Assembly: GCF_002216065.1 (NCBI RefSeq)
Contig: NZ_CP022282.1
Location: 2,852,001-2,916,000, forward strand
Direction of reading: 5' to 3'
Source of the DNA: Chryseobacterium sp. T16E-39
Lineage (GTDB): Bacteria; Bacteroidota; Bacteroidia; Flavobacteriales; Weeksellaceae
DNA: 64,000 nt
The notes under the pieces are model-generated. The model made no database searches. It was not told the origin of the DNA and saw only the letters and a program-made list of their open reading frames with translations. Positions 1-9,956 of this stretch are shown in pieces. The position numbers and the translations under genes were made by a program. The stretch's first letter is position 1; each line of letters opens with the position of its first letter.

Positions 1-1
1 G

Positions 2-58
2 ATTTCAGGAATAGGTGTTTATCTTTTTTTGAATAAGGTAAATCCCGACAACGAATAA
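2..58 (+). CDS. C-terminal end of a membrane protein (partial)
   Basis: The frame entering from the left edge encodes I-S-G-I-G-V-Y-L-F-L-N-K followed by a short polar tail and a TAA stop at 56-58. A hydrophobic segment followed directly by a charged tail is how many multi-spanning transporters end, for example EamA/DMT permeases. Only 18 residues are visible, so the family is a guess. The gene converges on the metallopeptidase gene. Confidence 0.45.
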   Translation: MSGIGVYLFLNKVNPDNE

Positions 59-75
59 TTATGATCACTTATGTA

Positions 76-110
76 TAAAAAAGAAAAGCCTTAGAATATA
101 AATTCTAAGA
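76..110 (-). terminator. Rho-independent terminator of the M36 peptidase gene
   Basis: A perfect inverted repeat CTTAGAAT-ATA-ATTCTAAG lies at about 90-110. On the minus strand it is followed by a T-rich run (CTTTTCTTTTTT). It sits about 45 bp past the stop codon of the minus-strand gene ending at 157. Confidence 0.75.
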
Positions 111-156
111 CTTCTCCGATCTAATTATTACATTTTTCTTTTTATTACATTTTTCT

Positions 157-2811
157 TTATTTTGACACAATAATTTTCTGACTGAAATTAATTGTTTTAT
201 TAGTAATCTTAACCATATAAGCTCCATTGATTAGCTTGGAAACATTAACCTTTTGCTGCTGGTTAAGGTTAATATATTCTGTACTAACTAATTTACCCGT
301 AAGATCATAGATCGCTACTGTAGTAATTCCAGATAAATCATTATTGGAAGGCACTTTTATGCTAAACTCATCTTTGACAGGATTTGGATAGATCGAGATT
401 CCACTGTTACTGGAAGTAATCGTTTCTTTTGTACCTAGCGTGTTACATTCAGTTGGAATGGTGAAATCTTCAACCTGATCATTAAGCTCAGCTGCAGGAT
501 CATTGAAGCCCATATAAAGACCATTCAATCCACCAGGACTTGCATTGACTCCCAACCCTCTTTTTGCAAACGTTTTCCAGATCATACATTTATCAACTCC
601 TCCTGTTGTTGCCTGGTCAGCAGCCAATATAGCATCTCTTCCCTGTATAAAACTAGGGTTACATGGCTGCAGTTTAAGAGCATCCATAACCAATTGTAAT
701 ACTTTTGCACTTCCACTGTTAGGATCAGCCAATACATTGCTGTTATAACCATACTTTTCAACATAGTTCCAATTTAAGTCCCATAACATTGTAGCCCAAA
801 TGAAGCCAATGCTGTGAACATCTGGTCTTGTAACCGGGTAAGCACCACCTAGTACATCATTAACCTTCATCCCGTTGGTCCTTGCATAAGTGAAATTATT
901 AATGCTAAAATCAGGTGAATATTTTGCAGGTCGTATACCTGCTTCATTGATTTGCTGTCCTTTCGTAAAAGTACCCATTCCTCTTGGTACAGAGGCATTA
1001 TCTCCAGGCCTGTTGGTTACCATTAGAGCAAAAAAATCAGACCAGCCTTCTCCCATCTGTTCGTTATCATCAATCCATGACAAACAGCTGCTTCCAGTAC
1101 CAGTCAATCGATTGGAGATACCATGTCCATATTCATGAGCCACTACGCCATTATCAAGACTTCCATCTTTATAAATATAATTCTGCTTATCATATTTCAG
1201 CGTTCCATTTACTGTAGTTCCTGCTGTTAATTGATTAACCAAAAATTCACCTTCTGATTTTCCAATCATAATAGTAGGTATTGTAATTGAAGCATCAGAT
1301 CCTCCTAAACCGACTGGTGTATCACTGTTTGGATGATATTGAATAACACCAATAGCTCCAGCTGTCTGAAGATTTTTTGTTTTAAGTGCAAATGCGCAAC
1401 CTCCTGCAGTAGTTACGGCAATTTTCCCAGTCAGGGTTCCTGCCGCAATAGCAGTACATGCATTTGCTGGAACCGGCAGAGCCAGATCACCCGTTACCGG
1501 AGGATTCCCCTCAAGTTCCGGTCCAAAAGCAGCGGTAGCACTTTTCGGTATTCTTGTCGTATAGTTTGCCGGTGCATTATAAAAAAGATTCTGCATATCT
1601 TTTGGTTCAAAAAGATACATCTGCATTCTACCGCTTGTTCCTTCCACAGCAGGGTTAAAATTCGCGTTATTGTAGGATCCTCCGTCTCTAGCTTCAGCAA
1701 GAACCGGATCATTTCCAGTACCGCCATTGGTAAAATTATTCATCTGAAAATTTCGGGCAGATTCTGTAAATCCAAACTTATAAAACACATCATGCATTTT
1801 ATTGGTGGTATAAAACAGATTTGTTACTGCCGCAGAGGTATAATTTTGCGGAGGCAAAGTAACATCCATTGGGAAATCAAATACTCTTGATGCACCTCCA
1901 TCCGGAGAAAACTGAGGCGTGTTTGTATTATTCTCATCGGTATATGTATAGGTGTTATTTCCTCTTGTTATGGTATAATGATTCGTTCCATCAGAATGCC
2001 AGCCTTCTGGAGAGGCTGTTAGATCCCAGGGATTAGAAATCAGGGTTCTGTTTCCAAATGTAGGTCCTTCAATAGGAAACGCAAGCACCTTATAAGAGGC
2101 ATCATCTGGCGCAAAAACAAAATTAGCAGCTGTCTTTTTCAGGTTGGCCGGAAGCAAATAAGGCTGTGCTGTTTCATTTGTTTGAGATATCTCTAAAGGT
2201 AAATGCTCATAAGCATCAGAATGAAAATCACACGAAACAGTTGTATTTTCCTTATACAAAATAGAACCGTCTTCAGTACTTATAATCACATTCCACACAT
2301 TACTTGTTCCTTTTTCTTCAATAAAGAACTGGTATCCCAATTGTAAAGTACCTGCTTTTGAGTAATAAACAGTTGTTGCTTTAATAGGATTTTGTAATGC
2401 TTTACTATCCTTTGAAGAAGCGTTCTTATTAATTTTTTTTACTGCCTCATCGATCATGAGATCTTTATTGGCATTTTCTTTACCTTTAATATTGGTAGGA
2501 TAATCTTTGATGAAGGTGTCTGCAAAGCTTAACACTTCATTTCCACGAACCAAAACATTTGCTGAACTCCCGAAAACAGGGATTCCATTAAGAGTTTGTT
2601 GTATCCCTACCACATCACCTTTCAAACTTTTAGATGGATCAACATTGATAATCTGAAAAGCTTTCAGTTCCGAGCTCACTTTTTGTAAGGGGCCTTTTGC
2701 AGAATTCATATATCCTCCTATAATCCGCTCATATTTCTGGGCAGAAAGAGAGCCAAAACAGGCGAGAGAGGATAAAAGTAAAAATTTAATAGTAAATTTA
2801 ATTCTAATCAT
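157..2811 (-). CDS. Secreted M36 (fungalysin) metallopeptidase with T9SS sorting tail
   Basis: 884-residue zinc endopeptidase predicted to be exported through Sec and then the type IX secretion system. The order seen is: signal peptide (about 1-24), an FTP/PepSY-like propeptide region (about 45-190), a catalytic M36 domain with the zinc motif HEYGH (about residue 559) and downstream GEGWSD carrying the third ligand, a PA-like insertion (about 430-530), and a C-terminal sorting domain (last ~80 residues) beginning with ISIYPNPVKDEF and ending in KIIVSK. M36 enzymes usually need removal of the FTP propeptide for activity. The likely role is digestion of extracellular protein. It is monocistronic, with a terminator downstream and about 490 bp of AT-rich DNA upstream. 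Confidence 0.93.
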   Translation of the reverse strand: MIRIKFTIKFLLLSSLACFGSLSAQKYERIIGGYMNSAKGPLQKVSSELKAFQIINVDPSKSLKGDVVGIQQTLNGIPVFGSSANVLVRGNEVLSFADTFIKDYPTNIKGKENANKDLMIDEAVKKINKNASSKDSKALQNPIKATTVYYSKAGTLQLGYQFFIEEKGTSNVWNVIISTEDGSILYKENTTVSCDFHSDAYEHLPLEISQTNETAQPYLLPANLKKTAANFVFAPDDASYKVLAFPIEGPTFGNRTLISNPWDLTASPEGWHSDGTNHYTITRGNNTYTYTDENNTNTPQFSPDGGASRVFDFPMDVTLPPQNYTSAAVTNLFYTTNKMHDVFYKFGFTESARNFQMNNFTNGGTGNDPVLAEARDGGSYNNANFNPAVEGTSGRMQMYLFEPKDMQNLFYNAPANYTTRIPKSATAAFGPELEGNPPVTGDLALPVPANACTAIAAGTLTGKIAVTTAGGCAFALKTKNLQTAGAIGVIQYHPNSDTPVGLGGSDASITIPTIMIGKSEGEFLVNQLTAGTTVNGTLKYDKQNYIYKDGSLDNGVVAHEYGHGISNRLTGTGSSCLSWIDDNEQMGEGWSDFFALMVTNRPGDNASVPRGMGTFTKGQQINEAGIRPAKYSPDFSINNFTYARTNGMKVNDVLGGAYPVTRPDVHSIGFIWATMLWDLNWNYVEKYGYNSNVLADPNSGSAKVLQLVMDALKLQPCNPSFIQGRDAILAADQATTGGVDKCMIWKTFAKRGLGVNASPGGLNGLYMGFNDPAAELNDQVEDFTIPTECNTLGTKETITSSNSGISIYPNPVKDEFSIKVPSNNDLSGITTVAIYDLTGKLVSTEYINLNQQQKVNVSKLINGAYMVKITNKTINFSQKIIVSK

Positions 2812-3245
2812 AATACATCTTTTTTAGTAAGCCACCAATTTATGTATTTTTTTGCGAATTAATTAGTGAAATGATTAAAAAAATAAAGAATTAATAATTT
2901 AAACATCAATTTAAAAAAACTATAAAATTTTAATTTAAAATTATAATTTCAATATATTTTATTATATAAAAGCTATAATTTGTAAAATAAATCAGATTAC
3001 GCTTATTTATAAAAAAGGATATCAAAGTCTCCATTTAAGGAATTATACATCATCCTAAAGCCTAAATCTCACCAATATTCTATAAAAAAAAAGAAAAATA
3101 CCCAATTATTTATATTTTAGATTGATCCTCTTTACATAGAATAAAAATAATTTAATCCTAACCTATTTTTAAAATCCTGAAAATGGGATTATTTTTTTGA
3201 TGGTGATTATAAATAATATCATCCCATATTTGAATTTAAGTTATA
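2812..3245. other. AT-rich intergenic region without a recognisable gene
   Basis: This is the upstream region of the M36 peptidase gene. It is very AT-rich, with no credible reading frame on either strand and no clear riboswitch. A weak -7-like box (TAAATTGG on the minus strand, near 2838) lies just before the start codon, but no matching -33 element is visible. Confidence 0.5.
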
Positions 3246-3284
3246 ATTAAAAACTGCAAAGCCTTTCGACTTTGCAGTTTTTTC
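3246..3284 (-). terminator. Terminator (potentially bidirectional)
   Basis: The perfect stem ACTGCAAAG / CTTTGCAGT (3253-3278) is extended by A/T pairs and flanked by T runs on both strands. It lies about 25 bp downstream of the stop codon of the minus-strand gene ending at 3307. Confidence 0.8.
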
Positions 3285-3306
3285 ATCTTTCGAAACACTA
3301 ATATTT

Positions 3307-5319
3307 CTATTTTTTTGTTACCTTTTGAGAATAGGTTTTACCATTTTTATCTGCCAAAACGAGAATATAAACTCCGGAAGTCAATTCTTTTATAGAAATT
3401 GAATTTCCTTCCACCTTTTTCTGCAACACGGTCCTGCCATTCAAATCATAAAGTTTTGCTTCTGCAGGAACAAAGTTATTTGCAGCTTTAATATTTAGAA
3501 TATCATCACTTGGATTAGGATATACAGTAAATAAAACCTGGCTATTCTGTACCTCTTTTACATCTAAATGAGTTCCCTCCACGACATGCAATGTGGTATT
3601 GGGTGTTACATTCAAAATGACATCAACTACACCAGACGGCCACTTTATAACCACTTTAGTAATAGCTGTAGCCTGACCAATTCCAAAGTGGGCATTCAGG
3701 GTATTCATATTCTGGAATCCAACACCACTTTGTACATCACGGATTTGCTTACCCCAGGCTCCATAGATTTCTACTCTTGCTCCAATTCCGTTTCTGTTAC
3801 TTTGTGTTCCCTGTAAAGTTACTTTAAGCCATTTATTGGTATTTCCATCATTTAACATGATTGTATTTCCATTTTGAATATCCAGGAAACCGTCATTATT
3901 CAAATCTCCTATCGGCCTGTTATCATGATCTAAGGTATATGGATTAAGATTGGGACTAAATTTAAAATTTCCATCACCAAACATAATTGTATTTCCCGCT
4001 CCTAATACATCAAGAAATCCGTCATTATCAAAATCGTAAGCTACATATTCACGGCTCAGGTTATTAATCATTTCATACCCAGAACCTGCAGATACATCCG
4101 TAAAGGTTCCATCCCCATTATTCTTCATCACTTTACTAAGACCATTAGCTGTAGAATTTATTCCAATCACAGCATCCATCCACCCATCATTATTAAAATC
4201 TCCCCACGCTGAAGACCACGTCTGAGTGGGATTAGCCATATTTGCGGCAACGGCAACATTTGTGAAGGTCCCGTCTCCGTTATTCCTGTGCAATTCATCG
4301 ATATTTCCACCAGGCCCCGATCCTCCGCCACTGCATTTTGCAATATACATATCCATATCTCCATCATTATCATAATCGATCCAGATAGAACCATAATTGC
4401 CTCCTGAAGGAAAATTTCCTAATCCTCCCTGGTTATGATTCATATTGGTTCCATCATTCAAATAAAATCTATTGGGAGCATTATCATCGCAGACAAAAGC
4501 ATCCAGCTTTCCATCTTTATTGATATCTATAAAGTTGGTACGTTGGGTTAAAAATGACTGAGGCTTTCGGTCAGAAGTATACCCTGTTCCGTCAGCATTA
4601 GCTTTTACAAAAGTAACCCCACTTCCTGAACCATAGATCAGATCATTAAATCCGTTATTATCGTAATCTCCTGCGGCAATACTCCAGGTTGGTAATACTA
4701 TTGTATTGGGAATTGTATACGTTACATTATTAAATCCTCCCCCCGACTGTTGGTATGAAATGACCATTTGTGTATTATTGACCACAGATACGATATCATC
4801 CAGGTAGTCTCCGTTCATATCGACCACACAGTGATTAAAATTTCCGGCAGCACTCACTGGTTGAGGAGTAAATGAAAGTCGGTTTATAATTGGTGTTGCC
4901 TCTGTCAAGGTAAAGTTAAATCCTAAACTGGACCATTTGTTATCGAATACAATGTAATAGCTATTTCCAGCTATTGCAGAAAATGTGACCTGGGAAGAAT
5001 TTCCCGAAAAATCATCATTTGCAGCAACGCAAGCAAGTGCTCCACAGGTTCCTTTGTACACGATCAGTCTTGTATCTATATTCTGCCCTGCGATTACTGT
5101 AGAAACAGTTACACTTTTGTCTTGAGTCGCTGTGTATTTATACCATAATCCGGCCGTGCCCAGGCTTCCTAAGCCACAAACTGAAGTAACCGCAGTCCCT
5201 GTAACTGCTGGTGCTGTATGTGTTCCGGCTGTAAGATCTACCGCGGAAGCACATGTGAGTTGTGCAATTCCCCATGTTATATTGAACAATACAACAAGAA
5301 AGGATAAATTTTTTCTCAT
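3307..5319 (-). CDS. Secreted FG-GAP/VCBS and ASPIC-UnbV repeat protein with T9SS sorting tail
   Basis: 670 residues. A signal peptide (about 1-19) is followed by an Ig/CUB-like N-terminal domain (to about 145). Several FG-GAP/VCBS calcium-binding blades with D-x-N/D-x-D-G motifs follow (about 165-490; e.g. DYDNDGDMDMY, DFNNDGWMD). Next come an ASPIC/UnbV domain (about 515-585; GIGARVEIY, HFGIG, VKWPSG-like IKWPSG) and a type A T9SS sorting domain (last ~70 residues, VYPNPSDDIL). Such proteins form beta-propellers on the cell surface or in the medium, but the ligand cannot be told. It starts 28 bp after the stop of the diheme lipoprotein gene, so the two are probably co-transcribed. Confidence 0.88.
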   Translation of the reverse strand: MRKNLSFLVVLFNITWGIAQLTCASAVDLTAGTHTAPAVTGTAVTSVCGLGSLGTAGLWYKYTATQDKSVTVSTVIAGQNIDTRLIVYKGTCGALACVAANDDFSGNSSQVTFSAIAGNSYYIVFDNKWSSLGFNFTLTEATPIINRLSFTPQPVSAAGNFNHCVVDMNGDYLDDIVSVVNNTQMVISYQQSGGGFNNVTYTIPNTIVLPTWSIAAGDYDNNGFNDLIYGSGSGVTFVKANADGTGYTSDRKPQSFLTQRTNFIDINKDGKLDAFVCDDNAPNRFYLNDGTNMNHNQGGLGNFPSGGNYGSIWIDYDNDGDMDMYIAKCSGGGSGPGGNIDELHRNNGDGTFTNVAVAANMANPTQTWSSAWGDFNNDGWMDAVIGINSTANGLSKVMKNNGDGTFTDVSAGSGYEMINNLSREYVAYDFDNDGFLDVLGAGNTIMFGDGNFKFSPNLNPYTLDHDNRPIGDLNNDGFLDIQNGNTIMLNDGNTNKWLKVTLQGTQSNRNGIGARVEIYGAWGKQIRDVQSGVGFQNMNTLNAHFGIGQATAITKVVIKWPSGVVDVILNVTPNTTLHVVEGTHLDVKEVQNSQVLFTVYPNPSDDILNIKAANNFVPAEAKLYDLNGRTVLQKKVEGNSISIKELTSGVYILVLADKNGKTYSQKVTKK

Positions 5320-5347
5320 ATTTTCTTCATTTTGATTAGTTTTTCGT

Positions 5348-6439
5348 TTAAGGACAGGTTTGGTTTAGTGAGTTAATCCACTGTTTGAGGAGCTCAACAC
5401 CTTCATCGTGTACTATTGTTCTTCCTAACAAAGGCATTCGCTTGCTCTCATCTGTAGAATTAAGTCTAAAGTTCATCACCGACTTATTATGATTTCCCGG
5501 TGTTATAATTTTTTCTAATGAAGGACCTAGAGGTTCGTCCGCCATTACACACACTCCCATATTCGTTAAGTTGGTTGTCTGGCTAAAACTCAAACGAATA
5601 GCACGATAATCACAACGGGCATTCTGCTGATGACAATGTGCACAGTTGATATCCAAATAAGACCTCAGTCTTATATCTACCGGCTTGCTTGTATCTCTGT
5701 AATTCACAGTGGAAACAATATTAGCAGGATAACTGACCAGATATCCTTCATCCACCAATTTCTGCAATTGATTTTTAATAAGTCCGGGATAATTATAATT
5801 TGTATTGAGGTTTTGAGGTTTTACACCGATTGGAACAGGTTTATTATCAAGTTTGTGACAGGCATAACATTCTGATTCCGATGGTATCCTGTAATCTTCA
5901 TTAATAATATCATTATTCTCTTTTTTGAAGGTAATATTTTTAGAACTCCCACTTGCAAAATCAGTTCCTGTTACCAAATTAGCCTCTGTCTGATCATCAT
6001 TCCACAAGTATTCTGCAAATATCCAACCACTTGACTTTCTGATCATGAGTCTGGTCTCAAGTATCTTTGTGGTATTGTTTGGCTGTATCGTATTATAATA
6101 AAAGCTTTTTATTAAAACTGTTCCAACAGGAAAATTCAGTGCTTTGCTATCTCCGTCATAAGTAGCTTTTACCCCATCAGGCATCCAGATAAATCTCTTT
6201 TTTAAAGCGTAGTCAGTAAAAAGGGAACTCGCTGGTTCATAAGGCAATACTTTGCGTGACGGCGTTAAGTTTTTAAGTTCTCCGGTAAAGAAAGAATATG
6301 TAGACAATTTAGCGTAAGGAACAGCATTAATATCAAAATTAACGGTAGAACTTTCTACTTTTACCCCTTCTATTCTATCATCATTTTTACAAGAAAACAG
6401 CACAATCAGGCATAAAAACATCAAATAGATTTTTTTCAT
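5348..6439 (-). CDS. SO2930-type diheme c-type cytochrome lipoprotein
   Basis: 363 residues. The N-terminus is a lipoprotein signal (MKKIYLMFLCLIVLFSCK, lipobox LFSC). Two CxxCH haem c attachment motifs are visible, CYACH near residue 190 and CAHCH near 265. The layout matches the SO2930/HNE_0200 family of diheme proteins found in many Gram-negative bacteria, whose substrate is not established. It is likely anchored to the outer or inner membrane, facing the periplasm or the surface. It lies directly upstream of the FG-GAP/UnbV protein gene in the same direction. The assignment as a haem protein is firm; the family name and electron partner are less certain. Confidence 0.82.
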   Translation of the reverse strand: MKKIYLMFLCLIVLFSCKNDDRIEGVKVESSTVNFDINAVPYAKLSTYSFFTGELKNLTPSRKVLPYEPASSLFTDYALKKRFIWMPDGVKATYDGDSKALNFPVGTVLIKSFYYNTIQPNNTTKILETRLMIRKSSGWIFAEYLWNDDQTEANLVTGTDFASGSSKNITFKKENNDIINEDYRIPSESECYACHKLDNKPVPIGVKPQNLNTNYNYPGLIKNQLQKLVDEGYLVSYPANIVSTVNYRDTSKPVDIRLRSYLDINCAHCHQQNARCDYRAIRLSFSQTTNLTNMGVCVMADEPLGPSLEKIITPGNHNKSVMNFRLNSTDESKRMPLLGRTIVHDEGVELLKQWINSLNQTCP

Positions 6440-6679
6440 TCATTTAGTAATTTAAGGAAACCAATATAAATAATAAACCTTAAAACAACCAAATATTTTA
6501 CAATAAAAAAACCTTATTGATTAAAATAAAAAACTAAAACCGTTAAAACAAAATGAATTTATTAATAAAACAAACAACTTGACTCATAAAACAAAAATTA
6601 ACATTTTAAAATAAAATGAAAATTAGACAAGGAATAACGATTAATATGTATAATTATCAAGACCATGAAATAAGAAAAA
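6440..6679. other. AT-rich spacer
   Basis: About 240 bp, strongly A-rich on the plus strand. It separates the diheme lipoprotein gene from the pigment locus. No gene, clear terminator or riboswitch fold was recognised. Confidence 0.4.
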
Positions 6680-8338
6680 TCAATCTGTATGTCTTTTAGC
6701 CCTTCGTAAATATTTCTCTACATTTTCTTTATCAGGCACAGTAGTAATCTCCTTTGAGAGCGCTTTTTCAAACTCTACTACTGCTTTAGAATATTCTTTT
6801 TTATTTAGGTAATATTTTCCAGCCTTGTAATAGACTTCCCAAAGATCAGGATTCAAAGCTTGATAACGTAGAATGAAGTCATCTGTAAGCATTTTATCAC
6901 GATCATCAATAGCAGCATTTATTTGAGCATTCAGATGCTTATATTCTCCGAAATCTTTAAATTCCTGTGAATCAACAAAAGGATCTTTCGCTATATTCAA
7001 ATCAGCACTTGCCAATTCTCCGGTTTTTAACCGGTCTTTCGAAAAGATTTTATTGAGATTATAACACACAAATTCTCCCAATTGGTAAGGATTTGAGGAG
7101 ACCCATACCAATTTCTTTTGTGGTGAAAATATAACCGCATGATGAGCCAGCAGTTGATTAAGTGCCTTTTCATTTCCATACCCTATTCTCTCTCCCTTTA
7201 AGCCTGACCTATCTCTCAGTATAGCTGCCATTTCTTCGGGATTCAGTTTTTTGTTCTCCCGAAACAATTCTTCAAGTTTTTCATAACGGTATTCTGAGTG
7301 GCTTTCACGTATCTGTTTCCGGTTTCTTCTGTCATCCTTATATTCTTCAGATTGAAAATGGTTGGTACAGAAAATACGGCTTGAATTTTCAACCTTATAG
7401 ACCCCCAATTTATTAGGGGAAACTTCGATAATAACAGCTTTCTTGTCATTAGCACTTCCAACCAGTATCGATTCTGAAACGAAAACTTTTCTTTTTTTTG
7501 CGATAGCAATTGCTTCGTCAATATTCCTGGCATACTGTAAAATCTCCCTGGTCACAAAAGATATGGGCGTTTTTGCCGTTAAGGGAATTTTAGACTTTCC
7601 CGCATTGATGGTCACAGTAATACCTTCTTTATTCATTCCCGAAACAACCCCGATCATTCCCGGCCAGCTTACAGACATATAAGGAATACCTGCTTCCGGT
7701 TCTACAAATTGAATAAGCTTATTTTTTGCAAAATCATCCCCGACATAGAAATCAAAATTACGACCTATCAAAAGGTCTCCATCTTCCGTATTTTCATTCC
7801 ACACGGCTAATGAGCTGCATCCCACTATGGCAAGATCCTGCATCGCGTGTCCAATATCATGAGCTCCATGCAGATACAGACTCCTTAAATATCTTGGAGC
7901 AATAAAATCATACTGATCAGATGAATATCGGGATAAGCCATACAATTCCGCCTGATAGTCCTCCCGGATATTGAGGTACATTTTCCTGTTATACCATTTC
8001 AGAAAACCCCTTAATAACTTTTGTTTAAATTTTGACGGTACAAATCCCTCAACCTTAGAGAAGAAAACCGCTTCCTGCTTTTGCATCAGATCCTTAGTAA
8101 GAGCACCATTATTGTAACCCAGCTGAAGAGAATTTCCTTTAATATAAAGCTCCCATAGCTGCTGTTTATTTTTAGTTAAATAATTCTGATCAAAACTAAA
8201 AGTAGAATCATTGATTATCTTAACCTCCGGAATTTCCAATGAATACTGTTTGATATTTGGAAGATGGTGAATAGATTTTCTGATACCACAGGAAACAAGA
8301 CCAAGCATGAAAAAAAGACAGAATAATAATTTTCTCAT
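6680..8338 (-). CDS. C45-like Ntn-hydrolase/acyltransferase lipoprotein with C-terminal TPR
   Basis: About 552 residues from the ATG at 8338. That start is chosen because it gives a clean lipoprotein signal (MRKLLFCLFFMLGLVSCG); the frame stays open to 8434, but that start would overlap the previous gene and put 32 charged residues before the signal. The central part resembles C45/acyl-CoA:6-aminopenicillanate acyltransferase and choloylglycine-hydrolase-like Ntn enzymes. The G-C of IVGCSSLAVW (Cys at about 174) is the expected self-cleavage site and nucleophile, followed by GRNFDFY and MNKEGITVTINAG. The last ~60 residues contain a TPR-like helix pair (YYLNKKEYSKAVVEFEKAL). It is the last gene of the pigment operon. 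Family membership is likely; the acyl substrate is unknown. Confidence 0.75.
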   Translation of the reverse strand: MRKLLFCLFFMLGLVSCGIRKSIHHLPNIKQYSLEIPEVKIINDSTFSFDQNYLTKNKQQLWELYIKGNSLQLGYNNGALTKDLMQKQEAVFFSKVEGFVPSKFKQKLLRGFLKWYNRKMYLNIREDYQAELYGLSRYSSDQYDFIAPRYLRSLYLHGAHDIGHAMQDLAIVGCSSLAVWNENTEDGDLLIGRNFDFYVGDDFAKNKLIQFVEPEAGIPYMSVSWPGMIGVVSGMNKEGITVTINAGKSKIPLTAKTPISFVTREILQYARNIDEAIAIAKKRKVFVSESILVGSANDKKAVIIEVSPNKLGVYKVENSSRIFCTNHFQSEEYKDDRRNRKQIRESHSEYRYEKLEELFRENKKLNPEEMAAILRDRSGLKGERIGYGNEKALNQLLAHHAVIFSPQKKLVWVSSNPYQLGEFVCYNLNKIFSKDRLKTGELASADLNIAKDPFVDSQEFKDFGEYKHLNAQINAAIDDRDKMLTDDFILRYQALNPDLWEVYYKAGKYYLNKKEYSKAVVEFEKALSKEITTVPDKENVEKYLRRAKRHTD

Positions 8339-8426
8339 CTCATGATTTTGAATAAAAGAGATTTTTGCGAATCGAAATTCTACATTTTTCCTGGCTTCAT
8401 GTTGAATGACAATATCGAGGTTATTT

Positions 8427-9956
8427 TCAATCATTTGCTTCAGTCATTTGTCTCAAACGTTCATCAATAAGTTCCTTCCCAACTATTTCTGCACAAGTAT
8501 TAAACGCTCCTATCGTTACTCCTAAAATTCCATGCATATTAACAGACTGCCCCGTTAAAAAAAGATTATCAATTTTCGTCTTAGGCGAAACCATCGTTTT
8601 TAAAGGGTTTTCAGAACTTTTTACATAACCATACATATTTCCTTCAAAACTCCCAATATAATCCCGATAAGAGAGCGGTGAAGAGGTATAAATATTTGTA
8701 ATCACTTTTTTAAGACCAGGAATTTTCTTTTCCAAAGCGTCAATCATCTTATACGCCTTGTCTAATTTAAATTCTTCATATGCGCTTCCTCTTTCGTGTT
8801 CTTCTACTACGGTACTTACCGTGTTTTGCCAGGTTTTAACCTCTTCAAAATCCATATATGAAATGGCCGTTATACTTTCTGCAAATTCAGGGTGTGGTCT
8901 TGATGCTGTTGAACTAAGCATATAGGTTTCCGGCCACATTTCTTTTTTATAACAGCAGGCATTCCAGGCCAGTTCTTCAGTCGAATAATGATAAACGTTA
9001 TTATTAAAATAGGGGATCGTATTGGGTTTTAAAACAAGATAGACACTAAAACAAGAGGAAACCGGTTCCCAACTCAGAACCCTGTTCAGAAAGGATTTTC
9101 TCAATCGCTTCTCACCTATCAGTTGTATCGTTGAACGGATTTCTATATTGGAAATAAATTTCCTGGCAGCATACTCTTTCCCATTTCTGGTTTTTACAGC
9201 GACCAGAACTTCGTCATCATTAAAAACCATCTCAGAAACCTCAGCATGCTTGTGTACTTCAGCCCCATATTCCCGTAACTTCCTGATAAGTAATCTGGAA
9301 ATCTGGCTCCCTCCTTTTACACATTTATAAGCGCTTTGAATATAGGAGTTAACCGTAAGGGCATGAACATAAAACGGGGTGTTTTCGGAATCTCCACCAT
9401 ATAGAAAATTAGATCCCAACAATACAGATTGTAGTTTTTTATCAGAGGTAATTGATTCTATGAACCTCCTGGTATTAAGATGAAGTACTTCATCGTTATA
9501 ATGATTACTTCCGGTTACATTAAATCTCGGAAAATGGCTGCAAATGTACTGAATCTCTTCACAGTAACGTTCAAGATTCTCTTTTTCGTCTGGAAAAAAC
9601 TCTACCAGTTGCAATACAAAATTATCATAACCCTGAGCATGCGGATATTCAATCTCATCTCCATTAAAAGTAATTTTATCGAATCCATCCACATCCATTT
9701 GTTCGATTTCCAGATCGTCCATTATTTCCAGATAGGAAAAAAACTGATTGAGGTTCTGCCCTTTTGACAACCCACCCAGATAATGAACTCCTGTGTCAAA
9801 GATCAATTTGTTCCTGGAAAAGGTCTGTAAATTTCCTCCGTATTGATTATTTTTCTCCAATACACATACTTTCAAGCCTTCTTTCGCTAAAATCAGAGCT
9901 GAAACAAGACCTCCTAATCCACTCCCGATTACAAGTATGTCGTATTCTTTTTTCAA
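8427..9956 (-). CDS. NAD(P)/FAD-dependent oxidoreductase, CrtI/CrtISO-like
   Basis: 509 residues. The N-terminal dinucleotide fold (VIGSGLGGLVSALILAKEG, with an E about 20 residues on) and the general layout match phytoene desaturase/carotenoid isomerase/retinol saturase-like amine-oxidase-fold enzymes. The C-terminus has the typical second FAD contact (LFLTGQSVNMHGILG). In a flexirubin locus it is expected to act on a polyene or aromatic intermediate rather than on phytoene, but this is inference. It lies between the acyltransferase gene (about 140 bp upstream) and the C45-like gene (88 bp downstream of its stop), all on the minus strand. Confidence 0.82.
   Translation of the reverse strand: MKKEYDILVIGSGLGGLVSALILAKEGLKVCVLEKNNQYGGNLQTFSRNKLIFDTGVHYLGGLSKGQNLNQFFSYLEIMDDLEIEQMDVDGFDKITFNGDEIEYPHAQGYDNFVLQLVEFFPDEKENLERYCEEIQYICSHFPRFNVTGSNHYNDEVLHLNTRRFIESITSDKKLQSVLLGSNFLYGGDSENTPFYVHALTVNSYIQSAYKCVKGGSQISRLLIRKLREYGAEVHKHAEVSEMVFNDDEVLVAVKTRNGKEYAARKFISNIEIRSTIQLIGEKRLRKSFLNRVLSWEPVSSCFSVYLVLKPNTIPYFNNNVYHYSTEELAWNACCYKKEMWPETYMLSSTASRPHPEFAESITAISYMDFEEVKTWQNTVSTVVEEHERGSAYEEFKLDKAYKMIDALEKKIPGLKKVITNIYTSSPLSYRDYIGSFEGNMYGYVKSSENPLKTMVSPKTKIDNLFLTGQSVNMHGILGVTIGAFNTCAEIVGKELIDERLRQMTEAND

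Noticed and set aside
1333..1890. 185-codon open frame on the plus strand
   Set aside because: It lies wholly antisense to the M36 peptidase gene and is rich in Ser/Cys/Lys without domain signs; it is a shadow of the real coding strand.
8339..8434. Longer N-terminus of the C45-like protein
   Set aside because: It would overlap the oxidoreductase gene and place a charged stretch in front of a good lipoprotein signal.
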